Source of the DNA: CBDTTM01 sp965363355
GTDB taxonomy: Bacteria; Bacillota; Negativicutes; Selenomonadales; Selenomonadaceae
Direction of reading: 5' to 3'
Assembly (NCBI GenBank): GCA_965363355.1
Contig: CBDTTM010000172.1
Location: forward strand, 1 to 5,573
DNA: 5,573 bases
Part shown: piece after piece, positions 1-5,516 of the stretch
Numbering within the stretch: position 1 is the stretch's first letter
Layout of the letters: each line of letters opens with the position of its first letter
Program-made: the position numbers and the translations under genes
The notes under the pieces: generated by a model
What the model saw: only the letters and a program-made list of their open reading frames with translations
Told to the model about the DNA's origin: nothing
The model's database searches: none

Positions 1-60
1 TCGGGTAAGAGAAAGGGTATTTCTTATTATTCGCGAATATTTATTCAGTGGAGGGGTTTT
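1..60 (+). other. Window edge: possible tail of an upstream gene and yggS leader
   Basis: There is too little sequence to identify a gene. Reading from base 2, a frame stays open until a TGA at 62-64, which overlaps the yggS ATG as ATGA. That is a common translational-coupling arrangement and would make this the last 20 codons of an upstream operon gene. Alternatively, a frame reading from base 3 stops at TAA 6-8, leaving a gap of about 50 bases. The end of this stretch holds the yggS ribosome binding site (GGAGGGG, 50-56). A perfect 12-bp palindrome, TATTCGCGAATA, lies at 28-39. No convincing -35/-10 pair was found. Confidence 0.3.
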
Positions 61-753
61 ATGATAAAAGAAAATTTACATGATGTACAAAATAAAATAG
101 AAGCAAGTTTAGCAAAACGAACCTCTGCGGCTAAGGAAGAAAAAATAACACTGATAGCAGTCACGAAAAATCACGATGTGGCTGCTATGCGAGAAGCTAT
201 AGATGAAGGGGTTTTCTGCATCGGAGAAAATCGCATCCAAGAAGCTAGCGGAAAGGCTGCGATTCTTGAGAGAGAAGTCCAATGGCATTTGATTGGCCAT
301 TTGCAGACCAATAAGGCAAAGCAGGCGGTCAAATTATTTGACATGATTCATTCCATCGATAGTGAAAAATTGGCGGATCAGATTGATAAAGAGGCACAGA
401 AAATCGGCAAAGTGCAAGATGTACTTTTGCAGGTGAATCTAGCCCGTGAAGAAAGCAAATTTGGATTTTCTATTGAAGAAATGCCGGCTGTTTTGGCAAA
501 AATCGATCAGTGGGATAATCTTCATGTTTGCGGATTGATGTGTATAGCCCCGAATTATGAAGAGGTAGAGCAAACCCGGCCATTGTTTAGGGAAATGTAT
601 GGATTTTATCAAGATGTTAAGAAAATGCAGTTTAAAACGGCTGAAATGAAGTACTTATCCATGGGCATGAGCCATGATTATACGATTGCAATCGAAGAAG
701 GTGCCAATATAGTCCGTGTGGGAACCGCCATCTTTGGGCAGCGTCAGTATTGA
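61..753 (+). CDS. yggS: YggS/PROSC-family pyridoxal-phosphate homeostasis protein
   Basis: This cytosolic protein binds pyridoxal 5'-phosphate (PLP) in a single alanine-racemase-like TIM barrel. The family is known for PLP homeostasis and lacks strong enzymatic activity. Its 230 aa are close to the family's usual 230-235. Visible landmarks are the PLP-lysine motif AVTKNH (Lys36), IGENRIQEA (54-62), HLIGHLQTNK (76-85), the SMGMSHD phosphate-site stretch (200-206) and RVGTAIFG (219-226). The ATG follows GGAGGGG by a few bases and overlaps a stop in another frame (ATGA), which supports this start and suggests coupling to an upstream gene. sepF follows after 16 bases and proC comes next but one. 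The family name PROSC (proline synthetase co-transcribed) reflects this kind of proximity. The B. subtilis counterpart is called ylmE. The identification is secure. Confidence 0.96.
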   Translation: MIKENLHDVQNKIEASLAKRTSAAKEEKITLIAVTKNHDVAAMREAIDEGVFCIGENRIQEASGKAAILEREVQWHLIGHLQTNKAKQAVKLFDMIHSIDSEKLADQIDKEAQKIGKVQDVLLQVNLAREESKFGFSIEEMPAVLAKIDQWDNLHVCGLMCIAPNYEEVEQTRPLFREMYGFYQDVKKMQFKTAEMKYLSMGMSHDYTIAIEEGANIVRVGTAIFGQRQY

Positions 754-755
754 GC

Positions 756-762
756 AAGGAGG
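756..762 (+). promoter_or_regulatory. Ribosome binding site deciding the sepF start
   Basis: AAGGAGG lies seven bases before the ATG at 770, immediately after the yggS stop. It favours 770 over the in-frame ATG at 716, which lies inside yggS and lacks such a site. Confidence 0.85.
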
Positions 763-769
763 AAATGGC

Positions 770-1237
770 ATGAGTTTTGTAGACAAAATCTGCGGCAAAA
801 TAGGATTGATGGATGCCAATGAGCAAGACGAAAACAAAAAGGGTGGGATTGAGCAAATGGATGATTATACGGACGAGGGGCAACGCCGAAATAATTCGCC
901 GGATAATATTGTGAATTTCCATGCGGCTGGAACTGCGGCAGAAAGTGCCAGGCAGATGAAGGTCATGGTCATTGAGCCATCTTCTTTTGATGATGCACAG
1001 CAAGTGGCTGATCATTTGAAAAATAAAAAGCCTGTGGTAGTCAATTTTGAAAATACAGATAGTGAGGCAGCGAAAAGAATCATTGATTTTATCAGTGGGA
1101 CTACGTATGCTTTAGCTGGCGACATTAAAAAAGTGGGTAAGAATGTTTTTTTATGTGCGCCGAATAATGTCAATGTATCATATACACAAGATGAGACAAA
1201 TTCGTTATCGACAGAGATGCCTTGGATGAAAAAATAG
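770..1237 (+). CDS. sepF: Cell division protein SepF
   Basis: SepF forms rings or arcs that bind the FtsZ C-terminal tail and tether the Z-ring to the membrane. From the ATG at 770 the protein has 155 aa, typical for the family. Residues 1-14 (MSFVDKICGKIGLM) fit the amphipathic membrane-binding helix. Residues of about 15-60 form a charged, low-complexity linker. The SepF fold spans roughly 63-140, with MKVMVIEPSSFDDAQ, VADHLKNKKPVVVNF, AKRIIDFISGTTYALAGDIKK (split around Gly110) and the closing FLCAPNNVNVS. The frame is open further upstream to 716, but that extension would lie within yggS and would put 18 unrelated residues before the membrane helix, so 770 is the better start. The gene sits 16 bases after yggS and 14 before proC, and is presumably co-transcribed with both. 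Confidence 0.95.
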   Translation: MSFVDKICGKIGLMDANEQDENKKGGIEQMDDYTDEGQRRNNSPDNIVNFHAAGTAAESARQMKVMVIEPSSFDDAQQVADHLKNKKPVVVNFENTDSEAAKRIIDFISGTTYALAGDIKKVGKNVFLCAPNNVNVSYTQDETNSLSTEMPWMKK

Positions 1238-1251
1238 GAGTGTGACCCCAC

Positions 1252-2052
1252 GTGAAAATAGGTTTTATTGGTGCTGGAGCAATTGCAGAAGCTTTGCTGG
1301 GCGGGATTTTAGAAAAAAAAATCGCAGCACCGGCAGATGTTTTCTTGTCAGACCATAAAGAGCAAAGATGTCAATATTTGATGGATAAATATCAGGTGAA
1401 AGCTTTTGTTGGCGCAGAACGTTTTTTACCTAAGGTCGATGTTTTATTTTTGGCGATAAAGCCACAAGTGGCAAAGATGGCCATTGAAGAAATATATGAG
1501 CAGGTTTCAGCAAAAACAATTGTGGTTTCGGTTGTTGCCGGATTATCAACAGACGTTTTGGAACAGTATTTTGTAAAACAGCCAGTGATCCGTGTTATGC
1601 CAAATACGCCGGTATCTGTCGGCGAAGGTATGTCAGCACTGGCTCTTGGTAAAAATGCGACAAGGAATGATGGACAGATCATCGAAAATCTTTTTAATGC
1701 GGTGGGCAAAGCACTCGTGGTCAAAGAAAGTGCGATGGACGCTGTGACCGGGCTTTCTGGCAGTGGCCCGGGGTATGCTTTCGTCATGATCGATGCGTTG
1801 GCTGATGCTGGTGTCATGGCTGGATTGCCGCGCCAAGCCGCCATAACTTTGGCGGCACAGACGCTCCTTGGTGCAGCAAAAATGGTTTTGACGACAAACG
1901 AGCATCCAGCGGTTTTGCGTGATAAGGTCACCTCACCGGCAGGGACGACAATTGCAGGTATTCGGGTACTTGAACAAAGTGGTGTTCGAGCAGCTCTTAT
2001 CGATGCTGTTCAGGCTGCCGCAGATAAATCAAAGGCAATGGGGAAGAAATAA
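1252..2052 (+). CDS. proC: Pyrroline-5-carboxylate reductase (ProC)
   Basis: This enzyme catalyses the last step of proline synthesis, the NAD(P)H-dependent reduction of 1-pyrroline-5-carboxylate to L-proline, in the cytosol. Its 266 aa match the usual 260-280. The N-terminal Rossmann fold begins with GFIGAGAIAEALLGG (4-18). AIKPQ (68-72) and RVMPNTP (114-120) are characteristic. The C-terminal dimerisation domain carries LSGSGPGYAF (168-177) and the P5CR signature region at 222-241 (LRDKVTSPAGTT, then AGIRVLE). The start is GTG. An in-frame TGA three codons upstream (1243-1245) rules out a longer protein, and AGGAG at 1236-1240 is a slightly distant ribosome binding site. The gene lies between sepF and ylmH, where B. 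subtilis has ylmG. The pairing with yggS is a recurrent one. No genes for earlier proline steps (proA, proB) are in the window. Confidence 0.97.
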   Translation: MKIGFIGAGAIAEALLGGILEKKIAAPADVFLSDHKEQRCQYLMDKYQVKAFVGAERFLPKVDVLFLAIKPQVAKMAIEEIYEQVSAKTIVVSVVAGLSTDVLEQYFVKQPVIRVMPNTPVSVGEGMSALALGKNATRNDGQIIENLFNAVGKALVVKESAMDAVTGLSGSGPGYAFVMIDALADAGVMAGLPRQAAITLAAQTLLGAAKMVLTTNEHPAVLRDKVTSPAGTTIAGIRVLEQSGVRAALIDAVQAAADKSKAMGKK

Positions 2053-2053
2053 T

Positions 2054-2839
2054 ATGGCAGATCGAGAAAAACTAATACGTTATTATAAGGGAACCGAAGG
2101 TGCTGATGCTGCTGTAAAATTAGTGGATATGGCAGAGACCGTCAGCAAAAATAGAAAGTTTCGCGTTTCGGCTTTTTTGGATCCTTATGGATGCGAGATT
2201 GCAGAAACAATTGCTGCGAATTATCCAGGACTAAAAATTTCTTTTTCTGGAGGATATGAGGGGGCCGAACGACAGAAGGCCGCTTTTGTGCATGAAGATT
2301 TCATGGGGACAGCGTCTTATGATATGGCCGCTGTGAAAGCTTCTTGGAATGATGAATTTTACCATATCAGTCATCGGGATGTCCTTGGCTCGCTCATGGG
2401 GCTTGGCATCGACCGTAGTCAAATCGGCGATTTATTGATTAAGGCAGGTTCTGTTACCGTTTTGAGTGATGCGAAAATGGCAGATTTTATTTTGCAAAAC
2501 TGCCTGCAAATCGGCGCAGCAAAAGTGAGCTGTCAGTTGATTGACTTAGCGGCTATTGAACCGCGTGAGGAACGCTGCAAAGAAATAAAAGCAACGGTCG
2601 CGTCTCTTCGTATTGATTCAGTGGCTGCTGCTGGTTTTGGTTGTTCTCGCAGTAAAGCCGCATCCGATATAGAGGCAGATAAGCTTAAGCTCAATTGGCA
2701 GTCTGTCAAAAACGCATCACAAGCGGTCAAAGAAGGCGATATTATTTCGATGCGTGGCAGAGGCCGCGTTGAAGTCGTTGAAGTTCGCGGGCAGACGAAA
2801 AAAGGCCGCATGGGAATCTTATTGAAACGATATATCTAG
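2054..2839 (+). CDS. ylmH: YlmH-family S4-domain RNA-binding protein
   Basis: The 261-aa protein matches the YlmH family (about 257 aa in B. subtilis). An N-terminal YlmH-specific region is followed by the family-typical HRDVLGSLMGLGIDRSQIGD (107-126). A C-terminal S4 RNA-binding domain spans about 183-250 (LRIDSVAAAGFGCSRSKA, then KEGDIISMRGRGRVEV). YlmH is reported to bind large-subunit/tRNA complexes and to act in ribosome-associated quality control in B. subtilis. Older work placed the gene among division-associated loci. The ATG at 2054 lies one base after the proC stop, with GGGGAAG at 2040-2046 as a likely ribosome binding site. The frame is open back to 1919, but that stretch lies wholly inside proC and has no YlmH-like sequence. 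The tight junction implies coupling to proC. The family call is secure; the cellular role is taken from the family. Confidence 0.93.
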   Translation: MADREKLIRYYKGTEGADAAVKLVDMAETVSKNRKFRVSAFLDPYGCEIAETIAANYPGLKISFSGGYEGAERQKAAFVHEDFMGTASYDMAAVKASWNDEFYHISHRDVLGSLMGLGIDRSQIGDLLIKAGSVTVLSDAKMADFILQNCLQIGAAKVSCQLIDLAAIEPREERCKEIKATVASLRIDSVAAAGFGCSRSKAASDIEADKLKLNWQSVKNASQAVKEGDIISMRGRGRVEVVEVRGQTKKGRMGILLKRYI

Positions 2840-2854
2840 TAGGAGGCGGGGTAA

Positions 2855-3334
2855 ATGATTACACCGATCGACATACATAATAAAGAATTTAAAAGAAGTT
2901 TTCGAGGCTATAATGAAGATGAAATCGATGATTTTCTTGATCGGATAGGCAATGATTATGAAAAATTATATCGAGAAAATCGACAGTTTCAAGAAACCAT
3001 TGATCATTTGGAAAAGGAACTGGCTCGATTCCAAAGGTTAGAAAATACTTTGCATGAAACTTTGGTGGTTGCGCAAAAAACGGCAGAAGAAGTCAAACTC
3101 AATGCACAGCGCGAAAAAGAAAATATTACAGCAGCGGCGCAGCTTGAAGCAGAAAAGATGATAAATGAAGCTTCTGTCAGGGTTAATGAGATGAATATGG
3201 CGTATCAACAGCTGGAGCAGCGTAAGCAAACGTTCAGTACGAAGCTTCGTACAATGCTTTTGACCGAATTAGAACTTTTAGGACAGCCGAAGGAAGCCAC
3301 AGAGCTGATGGTTTCAAATTCAGATAGAGACTGA
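2855..3334 (+). CDS. divIVA: DivIVA-family polar/septal coiled-coil protein
   Basis: DivIVA binds negatively curved membrane at poles and septa and recruits division-site and polarity proteins. The 159 aa are near the B. subtilis length of 164. The N-terminal lipid-binding domain is unmistakable: ITPIDIHNKEFKRSFRGYNE (2-21) followed by DEIDDFLDRI. Phe16-Arg17 correspond to the membrane-inserting Phe-Arg pair. The remainder (about 30-140) is a heptad-rich coiled coil with a Glu/Gln/Lys-rich stretch around 75-125. The last 15 or so residues look unstructured. A strong AGGAGG (2841-2846) sits eight bases before the ATG, perhaps reflecting the high protein level a scaffold needs. Placement after ylmH matches the Bacillus order. 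In Bacillus ileS follows; here lspA does, after 29 bases with no evident terminator. Partners cannot be inferred from sequence. Confidence 0.95.
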   Translation: MITPIDIHNKEFKRSFRGYNEDEIDDFLDRIGNDYEKLYRENRQFQETIDHLEKELARFQRLENTLHETLVVAQKTAEEVKLNAQREKENITAAAQLEAEKMINEASVRVNEMNMAYQQLEQRKQTFSTKLRTMLLTELELLGQPKEATELMVSNSDRD

Positions 3335-3351
3335 AGCAATATTCAATAAAC

Positions 3352-3376
3352 GGGGTTTTTTATGTGCCAATATTAG
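3352..3376 (+). promoter_or_regulatory. lspA translation start region with overlapping out-of-frame ATG
   Basis: GGGG at 3352-3355 is the only purine-rich ribosome binding site here. An ATG at 3362 and a GTG at 3364 overlap as ATGTG. The ATG reads only Met-Cys-Gln-Tyr before TAG at 3374-3376, while the GTG opens the LspA frame. The two candidates lie six and eight bases from the GGGG, so they may compete for initiating ribosomes. Competition is an inference; the overlapping codons are seen directly. Confidence 0.5.
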
Positions 3377-3804
3377 TTTTGTTTGTTTTTACGATTATTT
3401 TGGATCAAGTGACAAAGTTTTATATTCAAGGTAGTATGTTCATGGGAATGTCACAGCCCGTTATACCAGGTATATTCCATATTACCTATATATTGAATCC
3501 GGGAGCTGCATTTGGCATCTTGGAAAACCAACGCTTGTTTTTTATTTTTGTGGCGGTGGCAATACTTGTAGTTGCAGCTTATTTTTATTCACGGCTTTTA
3601 AAAGAACCACTGCTATTGCGTTATGGGGCAGGACTCCTTTTAGGCGGTGCAGTGGGCAATCTGATGGATCGTATAAGAATTGGCGCAGTCGTCGATTTTT
3701 TTGACTTTCGGGTATGGCCAATCTTTAATTTTGCTGATATTGCCATTGTCATTGGTGTTGGACTGGTTATCTATAGTGTATTTTTACAGACAAAGGATGA
3801 TTGA
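3364..3804 (+). CDS. lspA: Lipoprotein signal peptidase (signal peptidase II)
   Basis: LspA is an inner-membrane aspartyl protease that removes the signal peptide from prolipoproteins after lipidation of the lipobox cysteine. The protein has 146 aa, close to the usual 150-165. Four hydrophobic segments are visible at about 2-20, 57-76, 84-100 and 124-141. Family motifs are LDQVTK (13-18), NPGAAFG (45-51), GNLMDR with catalytic Asp102, VVDFFDF (109-115) and FNFAD with catalytic Asp125, so the active site is complete. The start is taken as GTG 3364. The nearby ATG 3362 is out of frame and stops after four codons. The frame is open upstream, but no ATG, GTG or TTG precedes it before divIVA. The first membrane helix begins right at the N terminus, as in B. 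subtilis LspA. The gene is followed almost without gap by the rluD-like gene. Confidence 0.95.
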   Translation: MPILVLFVFTIILDQVTKFYIQGSMFMGMSQPVIPGIFHITYILNPGAAFGILENQRLFFIFVAVAILVVAAYFYSRLLKEPLLLRYGAGLLLGGAVGNLMDRIRIGAVVDFFDFRVWPIFNFADIAIVIGVGLVIYSVFLQTKDD

Positions 3805-3812
3805 ACCGTAGA

Positions 3813-4736
3813 ATGATAGAAGAAAAATATAATGTTACAGATCAAGTGAATGAACGGTTGGATGTTTTTTTGGTGAAGCAGCATGCAGAGCTTTCAAGGG
3901 CGCATCTACAAAAACTTATAGCCGATGGTGCTGTGAAAATCAATGGAGTCCCAAGGAAAGCGAATTATAAGCTTAAGGCGAATGATGAAATCGATTTTAC
4001 GATTCCTGAGCCGACAGCGGTCGAAATAAAAGCAGAGACACTGCCGCTTGATATCCTTTATGAAGATGCACACATGATTGTAGTCAATAAAGCTAGAGGA
4101 ATGGTAGTTCATCCTGCTCCGGGTGTATATAGCGGTACTTTGGTCAATGCTCTTTTAGGTCATTGCAGAGATTTATCTGGCATCAATGGAGAAATACGGC
4201 CGGGAATCGTCCATCGTCTTGACAAGGATACGTCAGGCGTGATGGTTGTAGCCAAAAATGATGCAGCGCATTTGAGCTTGGCTGAGCAAATCAAAGAAAA
4301 AACGGCTACAAGGCAGTATATAGCAATTGTTCATGGCAATATCAAAGAAGATGAAGGTGTCATTCATGGAGACATTGGCCGGCATCCGACCGATCGAAAA
4401 AAAATGGCAGTTGTATTTGAACACGGAAAACCTGCTACGACGAAATTCAAAGTACTTGAGCGTTTTGGAACGTATACTGCCGTTGAATGTACTTTACTTA
4501 CAGGTCGTACGCATCAAATAAGAGTCCATATGACATATATTGGTTATCCGTTGCTCGGAGATCCTAAATATGGCAGCCAGAAAAAGATTCCATTCAAAAT
4601 AGCAGGACAGGCACTTCATTCAAGAAATTTAAGCTTGGTGCATCCAGCTACTGGTGAAAAAATGAGCTTTATTGCACCATTGCCAGAGGATATGGAAAAA
4701 ATTCTTGCTATTTTACGAAAAAGAATGAAACAATAG
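3813..4736 (+). CDS. rluD: RluA/RluD-family 23S rRNA pseudouridine synthase
   Basis: The enzyme isomerises uridines to pseudouridine in structured RNA. The closest named homologues are E. coli RluD (23S rRNA helix 69) and B. subtilis YlyB. From ATG 3813 the protein has 307 aa, typical of the family. An S4 RNA-binding domain spans about 13-70 (ERLDVFLVKQ, then SRAHLQKLIADGAVKINGV). The catalytic domain follows, with the invariant HRLDKDTSG (134-142; nucleophile Asp137), TRQYIAIVHG (166-175) and GRTHQIRVHM (231-240), then ALHSRNLSLVHP near the C terminus. An alternative in-frame TTG at 3801 overlaps the lspA stop (TTGA) and would add four residues. Its ribosome binding site, AAGGA at 3793-3797, is only three bases away, so I prefer the ATG. 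Which uridines are modified cannot be told from sequence. Order lspA-rluD-pyrR matches Bacillus lspA-ylyB-pyrR. Confidence 0.93.
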   Translation: MIEEKYNVTDQVNERLDVFLVKQHAELSRAHLQKLIADGAVKINGVPRKANYKLKANDEIDFTIPEPTAVEIKAETLPLDILYEDAHMIVVNKARGMVVHPAPGVYSGTLVNALLGHCRDLSGINGEIRPGIVHRLDKDTSGVMVVAKNDAAHLSLAEQIKEKTATRQYIAIVHGNIKEDEGVIHGDIGRHPTDRKKMAVVFEHGKPATTKFKVLERFGTYTAVECTLLTGRTHQIRVHMTYIGYPLLGDPKYGSQKKIPFKIAGQALHSRNLSLVHPATGEKMSFIAPLPEDMEKILAILRKRMKQ

Positions 4737-4748
4737 GAGGTACATCTT

Positions 4749-5300
4749 ATGTCCGAATTGGTTGATAAAACAGTATTGCTTGACGCACCGGCTATACGTC
4801 GTGCATTAACGCGCATAGCTCATGAAATCATTGAAAAAAATAAGGGCGTCGATCATATTGTCTTGGTCGGTATCCGCACGCGTGGGTTGCCTTTAGCCGA
4901 AAGAATTGCAGCTGAAATTGAAGTGATCGAGGGGAAAAAATTGCCCGTAGGCGTCTTGGATATCACTTTGTATAGAGATGACTTATCGACATTGTCTTAT
5001 CAGCCAATCGTGCATCCGACGCAACTGCCGGTGGATATCACGGATAAAACGATTGTTTTAGTGGATGATGTACTCTATACAGGAAGAACGATTCGCGCTG
5101 CTTTAGATGCGATTATTGACATGGGACGGCCAAAAACGATCCAGTTGGCCGTGTTGGTTGATCGTGGACATCGAGAATTGCCAATACGGGCAGATTATGT
5201 AGGAAAGAATGTTCCTACGGCGGCTCGAGAAGTCGTCAGTGTGCAGCTCAACACAGTTGATCAGGCGGAACAGGTCATTATACGAGAATTCAAGGAATAA
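4749..5300 (+). CDS. pyrR: PyrR: pyrimidine operon attenuator protein / uracil phosphoribosyltransferase
   Basis: PyrR senses UMP/UTP versus PRPP. In Firmicutes it binds the leader RNA of pyr genes, promoting early termination when uridine nucleotides are plentiful. It also has uracil phosphoribosyltransferase activity. The 183 aa match the family (about 180). Visible are VLVGIRTRGLPLAERI (38-53), DITLYRDDL (71-79), the PRPP-binding loop IVLVDDVLYTGRTIRAALD (102-120) and the PyrR-specific VDRGHRELPIRADYVGKN (137-154), which separates it from ordinary phosphoribosyltransferases. The ribosome binding site AGGAGGT (4735-4741) overlaps the rluD stop, with the ATG seven bases on. The gene is last in the cluster. 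No pyr biosynthetic gene and no recognisable PyrR-type attenuator follow, so its RNA targets must lie elsewhere on the chromosome, if it regulates RNA at all. Confidence 0.96.
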   Translation: MSELVDKTVLLDAPAIRRALTRIAHEIIEKNKGVDHIVLVGIRTRGLPLAERIAAEIEVIEGKKLPVGVLDITLYRDDLSTLSYQPIVHPTQLPVDITDKTIVLVDDVLYTGRTIRAALDAIIDMGRPKTIQLAVLVDRGHRELPIRADYVGKNVPTAAREVVSVQLNTVDQAEQVIIREFKE

Positions 5301-5307
5301 AATGGTT

Positions 5308-5370
5308 TCCGTTGATTTTTGCCGGATATTTATTATCTGTTCAGTAGAAAAACCTTGCAAAATCAACGGA
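5308..5370. repeat. 12-bp inverted repeat with wide spacing
   Basis: TCCGTTGATTTT (5308-5319) is repeated in inverted orientation as AAAATCAACGGA (5359-5370), with 39 bases between. Allowing a one-base bulge (T5320), GC at 5321-5322 can also pair with GC at 5357-5358. It begins seven bases after the pyrR stop. No T-tract follows the right arm, so it does not look like an intrinsic terminator. The right arm lies between and partly overlaps the putative promoter elements. It could be an RNA stem in the pyrR 3' trailer or a pair of protein-binding half-sites about 51 bp apart centre to centre. The repeat is seen directly; its role is unknown. Confidence 0.6.
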
Positions 5371-5383
5371 TTCATGGTATAGA
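5355..5383 (+). promoter_or_regulatory. Putative sigma-A-type promoter for the P-II gene
   Basis: TTGCAA (5355-5360) and TATAGA (5378-5383) each match four of six consensus bases. They are separated by exactly 17 bases, and TGG directly before the -10 fits an extended -10. Transcription would begin near 5390, just before the long hairpin, so the P-II transcript would carry the hairpin at its very 5' end. In AT-rich DNA such matches arise by chance, so this is a modest call. Confidence 0.35.
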
Positions 5384-5394
5384 TATATAAAAGG

Positions 5395-5465
5395 AAAACG
5401 CAAGCAAAGAAGCTTACGTGATTTGGGGAAAAAATCCGCAGATCACGTAAGCTTCTTTGCGTTTT
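5395..5465. terminator. Very long hairpin, probable (possibly bidirectional) terminator after pyrR
   Basis: A 19-bp perfect stem pairs 5404-5422 with 5442-5460. It is extended outward, across a four-base GCAA bulge (5400-5403), by AAAAC (5395-5399) with GTTTT (5461-5465). Inward, U5423-G5441, U5424-A5440 and G5425-C5439 pair; then, after a G-G mismatch, GGA 5427-5429 pairs with TCC 5435-5437, leaving a five-A loop. That makes about 30 pairs. On the + strand only four Ts follow the stem. On the - strand the tract is TTTTCCTTTT. The position after the last operon gene suggests termination, perhaps in both directions. The stem is much longer than usual for an intrinsic terminator, so a palindromic repeat element or a regulatory leader remains possible. 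Confidence 0.65.
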
Positions 5466-5516
5466 AGGAAGTTTAAGCAGTAACATTGATTTTATTAAAG
5501 TTTGGAGGAATTATTT

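Noticed and set aside
28..39. 12-bp palindrome TATTCGCGAATA before yggS as a possible operator
   Set aside because: It is short, single and not paired with a convincing promoter, and it may lie inside the upstream coding region. Chance is a sufficient explanation.
716..769. In-frame upstream ATG that would lengthen SepF by 18 residues
   Set aside because: It lies inside the yggS C-terminal coding region, has no ribosome binding site and would precede the conserved N-terminal membrane helix. The ATG at 770 has AAGGAGG at ideal spacing.
632..1015. 127-codon open frame on the - strand across the yggS/sepF junction
   Set aside because: It overlaps two well-supported genes and shows no family resemblance.
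1392..1931. 179-codon open frame on the - strand inside proC
   Set aside because: It is antisense to conserved proC codons, low in complexity and without recognisable motifs. It fits a codon-bias shadow.
1919..2053. Upstream in-frame extension of ylmH by 45 codons
   Set aside because: It is entirely within the conserved C-terminal signature region of proC and shows no YlmH-like sequence. It is an out-of-frame shadow.
3335..3363. Terminator between divIVA and lspA, suggested by GGGG followed by six Ts
   Set aside because: No upstream arm pairs with it to form a stem. The GGGG is better read as the lspA ribosome binding site.
5103..5486. 127-codon open frame on the - strand across the pyrR end and the gap
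   Set aside because: Half of it is antisense to the conserved end of pyrR and the rest runs through both inverted repeats. Its product shows no recognisable domain and it has no clear ribosome binding site.
5301..5516. PyrR-responsive attenuator in the gap after pyrR
   Set aside because: I could not recognise a PyrR-binding-loop sequence or a clear antiterminator alternative, and the downstream gene is P-II-like rather than a pyrimidine gene.
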